A DNA stretch of 6,529 nt. Source: Alphaproteobacteria bacterium. Its GTDB lineage: Bacteria; Pseudomonadota; Alphaproteobacteria; Rhodospirillales; Rhodospirillaceae. Position numbers and translations under genes: made by a program. Where the stretch lies: the NCBI GenBank assembly GCA_003250275.1, contig QKGW01000137.1:1-6529 (forward strand), in the 5' to 3' direction. The stretch's first letter is position 1. Every line of letters starts with the position of its first letter. Under the pieces are notes generated by a model that was not told the origin of the DNA, did no database searches, and worked only from the letters and a program-made list of their open reading frames with translations. This document shows, piece by piece, positions 6,033 through 6,529 of this stretch.

Positions 6033-6449
6033 ATGCTGCGGGTGGTCTGCGCCGCAGCCGCCCGCGCGGCGATCGCCGCGCACGCCGCCGCCGAGTGGCC
6101 GCGCGAGGCGTGCGGCCTCCTGATCGGGCACGCGGATGCGGACGGCGCGGTGCGCGTCCTGCGCGCCGAACCCGCCGCCAACCTTTCCCCCGCCGACGAC
6201 GCCTTCGAACTCGATCCGGCGCTGCGACTCAGGTTGCAGCGCGAGACGCGGGCCGAGGGGCTCGCGGTCGTCGGCCACTATCATTCCCATCCTCATGGCG
6301 GCGCGGAACCCTCGCCGCGCGACCGCGCGCGCGCCGGGGAAGCCGGTCTGGTTTGGCTGATCGCCGCCGCCGGGCCGGAGGGTGCGGGCGCGCTCGCCGC
6401 GTTCGTTGCGGTGGCGGGGCCCGATCTCGCCGCCGCGGCGCTCGACTGA
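6033..6449 (+). CDS. JAMM/MPN-domain metalloprotease (M67 family, Mov34/PAD-1 type)
   Basis: JAMM proteases are zinc isopeptidases. Bacterial members cleave tails from ubiquitin-like sulfur carriers or act on unidentified substrates. This 138-aa protein is a minimal stand-alone domain. Glu25 lies in REACGLLIG, the catalytic Glu position, and the zinc motif is complete: His84, His86, then Ser94 and Asp97 (H-x-H-x7-S-x2-D). All the expected active residues are present, so it should be active. The N terminus is Ala-rich but lacks a signal peptide; the opening helix precedes the usual HAxxxWPxEACG pattern, so it is cytoplasmic. ATG 6033 comes one base after the preceding stop; an earlier ATG at 6000 would overlap that gene and add an Arg-rich stretch outside the fold. 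No ThiS/MoaD-like carrier or cysteine-synthase gene is in view, so the substrate is unknown. Confidence 0.92.
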   Translation: MLRVVCAAAARAAIAAHAAAEWPREACGLLIGHADADGAVRVLRAEPAANLSPADDAFELDPALRLRLQRETRAEGLAVVGHYHSHPHGGAEPSPRDRARAGEAGLVWLIAAAGPEGAGALAAFVAVAGPDLAAAALD

Positions 6450-6473
6450 TTTCGGCAATCGCGAAAAAACCGC

Positions 6474-6502
6474 TTGCGCGCGCGTGCCCTTGCGGGTAGA
6501 AG
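6474..6502 (+). promoter_or_regulatory. Probable housekeeping promoter reading out of the right edge
   Basis: TTGCGC (6474-6479) and TAGAAG (6497-6502) are separated by exactly 17 bases, and an A-run at 6464-6469 lies just upstream of the -35. GGCGCTCC follows the -10, a common initiation context at strong alphaproteobacterial promoters of tRNA, rRNA and translation genes. The initiation site would be near 6508-6510, and the gene lies outside the window. This rests on motif and spacing only. Confidence 0.5.
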
Positions 6503-6529
6503 GGCGCTCCGCTTCGGACTGACCCCATC

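Noticed and set aside
6450..6469. Possible terminator after the JAMM gene (TTTCG with CGAAA)
   Set aside because: The stem is only 5 bp and AT-containing, and it is followed by A residues rather than T on the plus strand. The A-run fits better as an upstream element of the adjoining promoter.

Overview
The window looks like chromosomal core sequence from a GC-rich alphaproteobacterium, probably of the Rhodospirillales type. I base this on the strong G/C bias at third codon positions, an RpoH with an alphaproteobacterial-style RpoH box, and the neighbourhood purA / kinase-like gene / rpoH / rluD / small membrane protein / JAMM protease. The lineage is inferred from composition and gene families; no search was run. 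I see no insertion sequence, CRISPR array, tRNA or rRNA.

Layout: (1) 1-939 (+) is the C-terminal part of purA, entering from the left edge. (2) 1014-3053 (+) encodes a 679-aa kinase-fold protein that lacks the usual catalytic residues and ends in a membrane tail anchor. Two bases later, 3056-3538 (+) encodes a 160-aa basic multi-spanning membrane protein. (3) The convergent gap 3539-3633 holds a hairpin with a T-rich tract on the minus strand, the likely rpoH terminator. (4) 3634-4518 (-) is rpoH, the heat-shock sigma factor, with a strong ribosome binding site and a structured leader. (5) 4657-5655 (-) is an RluD-type 23S rRNA pseudouridine synthase upstream of rpoH on the same strand. (6) Divergent from rluD, with start codons touching, 5654-6031 (+) encodes a small single-span membrane protein. 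One base after its stop, 6033-6449 (+) encodes a JAMM/M67 metalloprotease. (7) 6450-6529 carries a convincing housekeeping-type promoter firing out of the right edge.

Working together: purA (AMP synthesis), rpoH (heat-shock transcription) and rluD (ribosome maturation) are housekeeping genes. The least understood parts are two tightly spaced gene pairs. One is the membrane-anchored pseudokinase with its multi-spanning neighbour. The other is the small membrane protein coupled to the JAMM protease. The first pair is the best candidate for an undescribed functional unit, but nothing in the sequence shows what it does.
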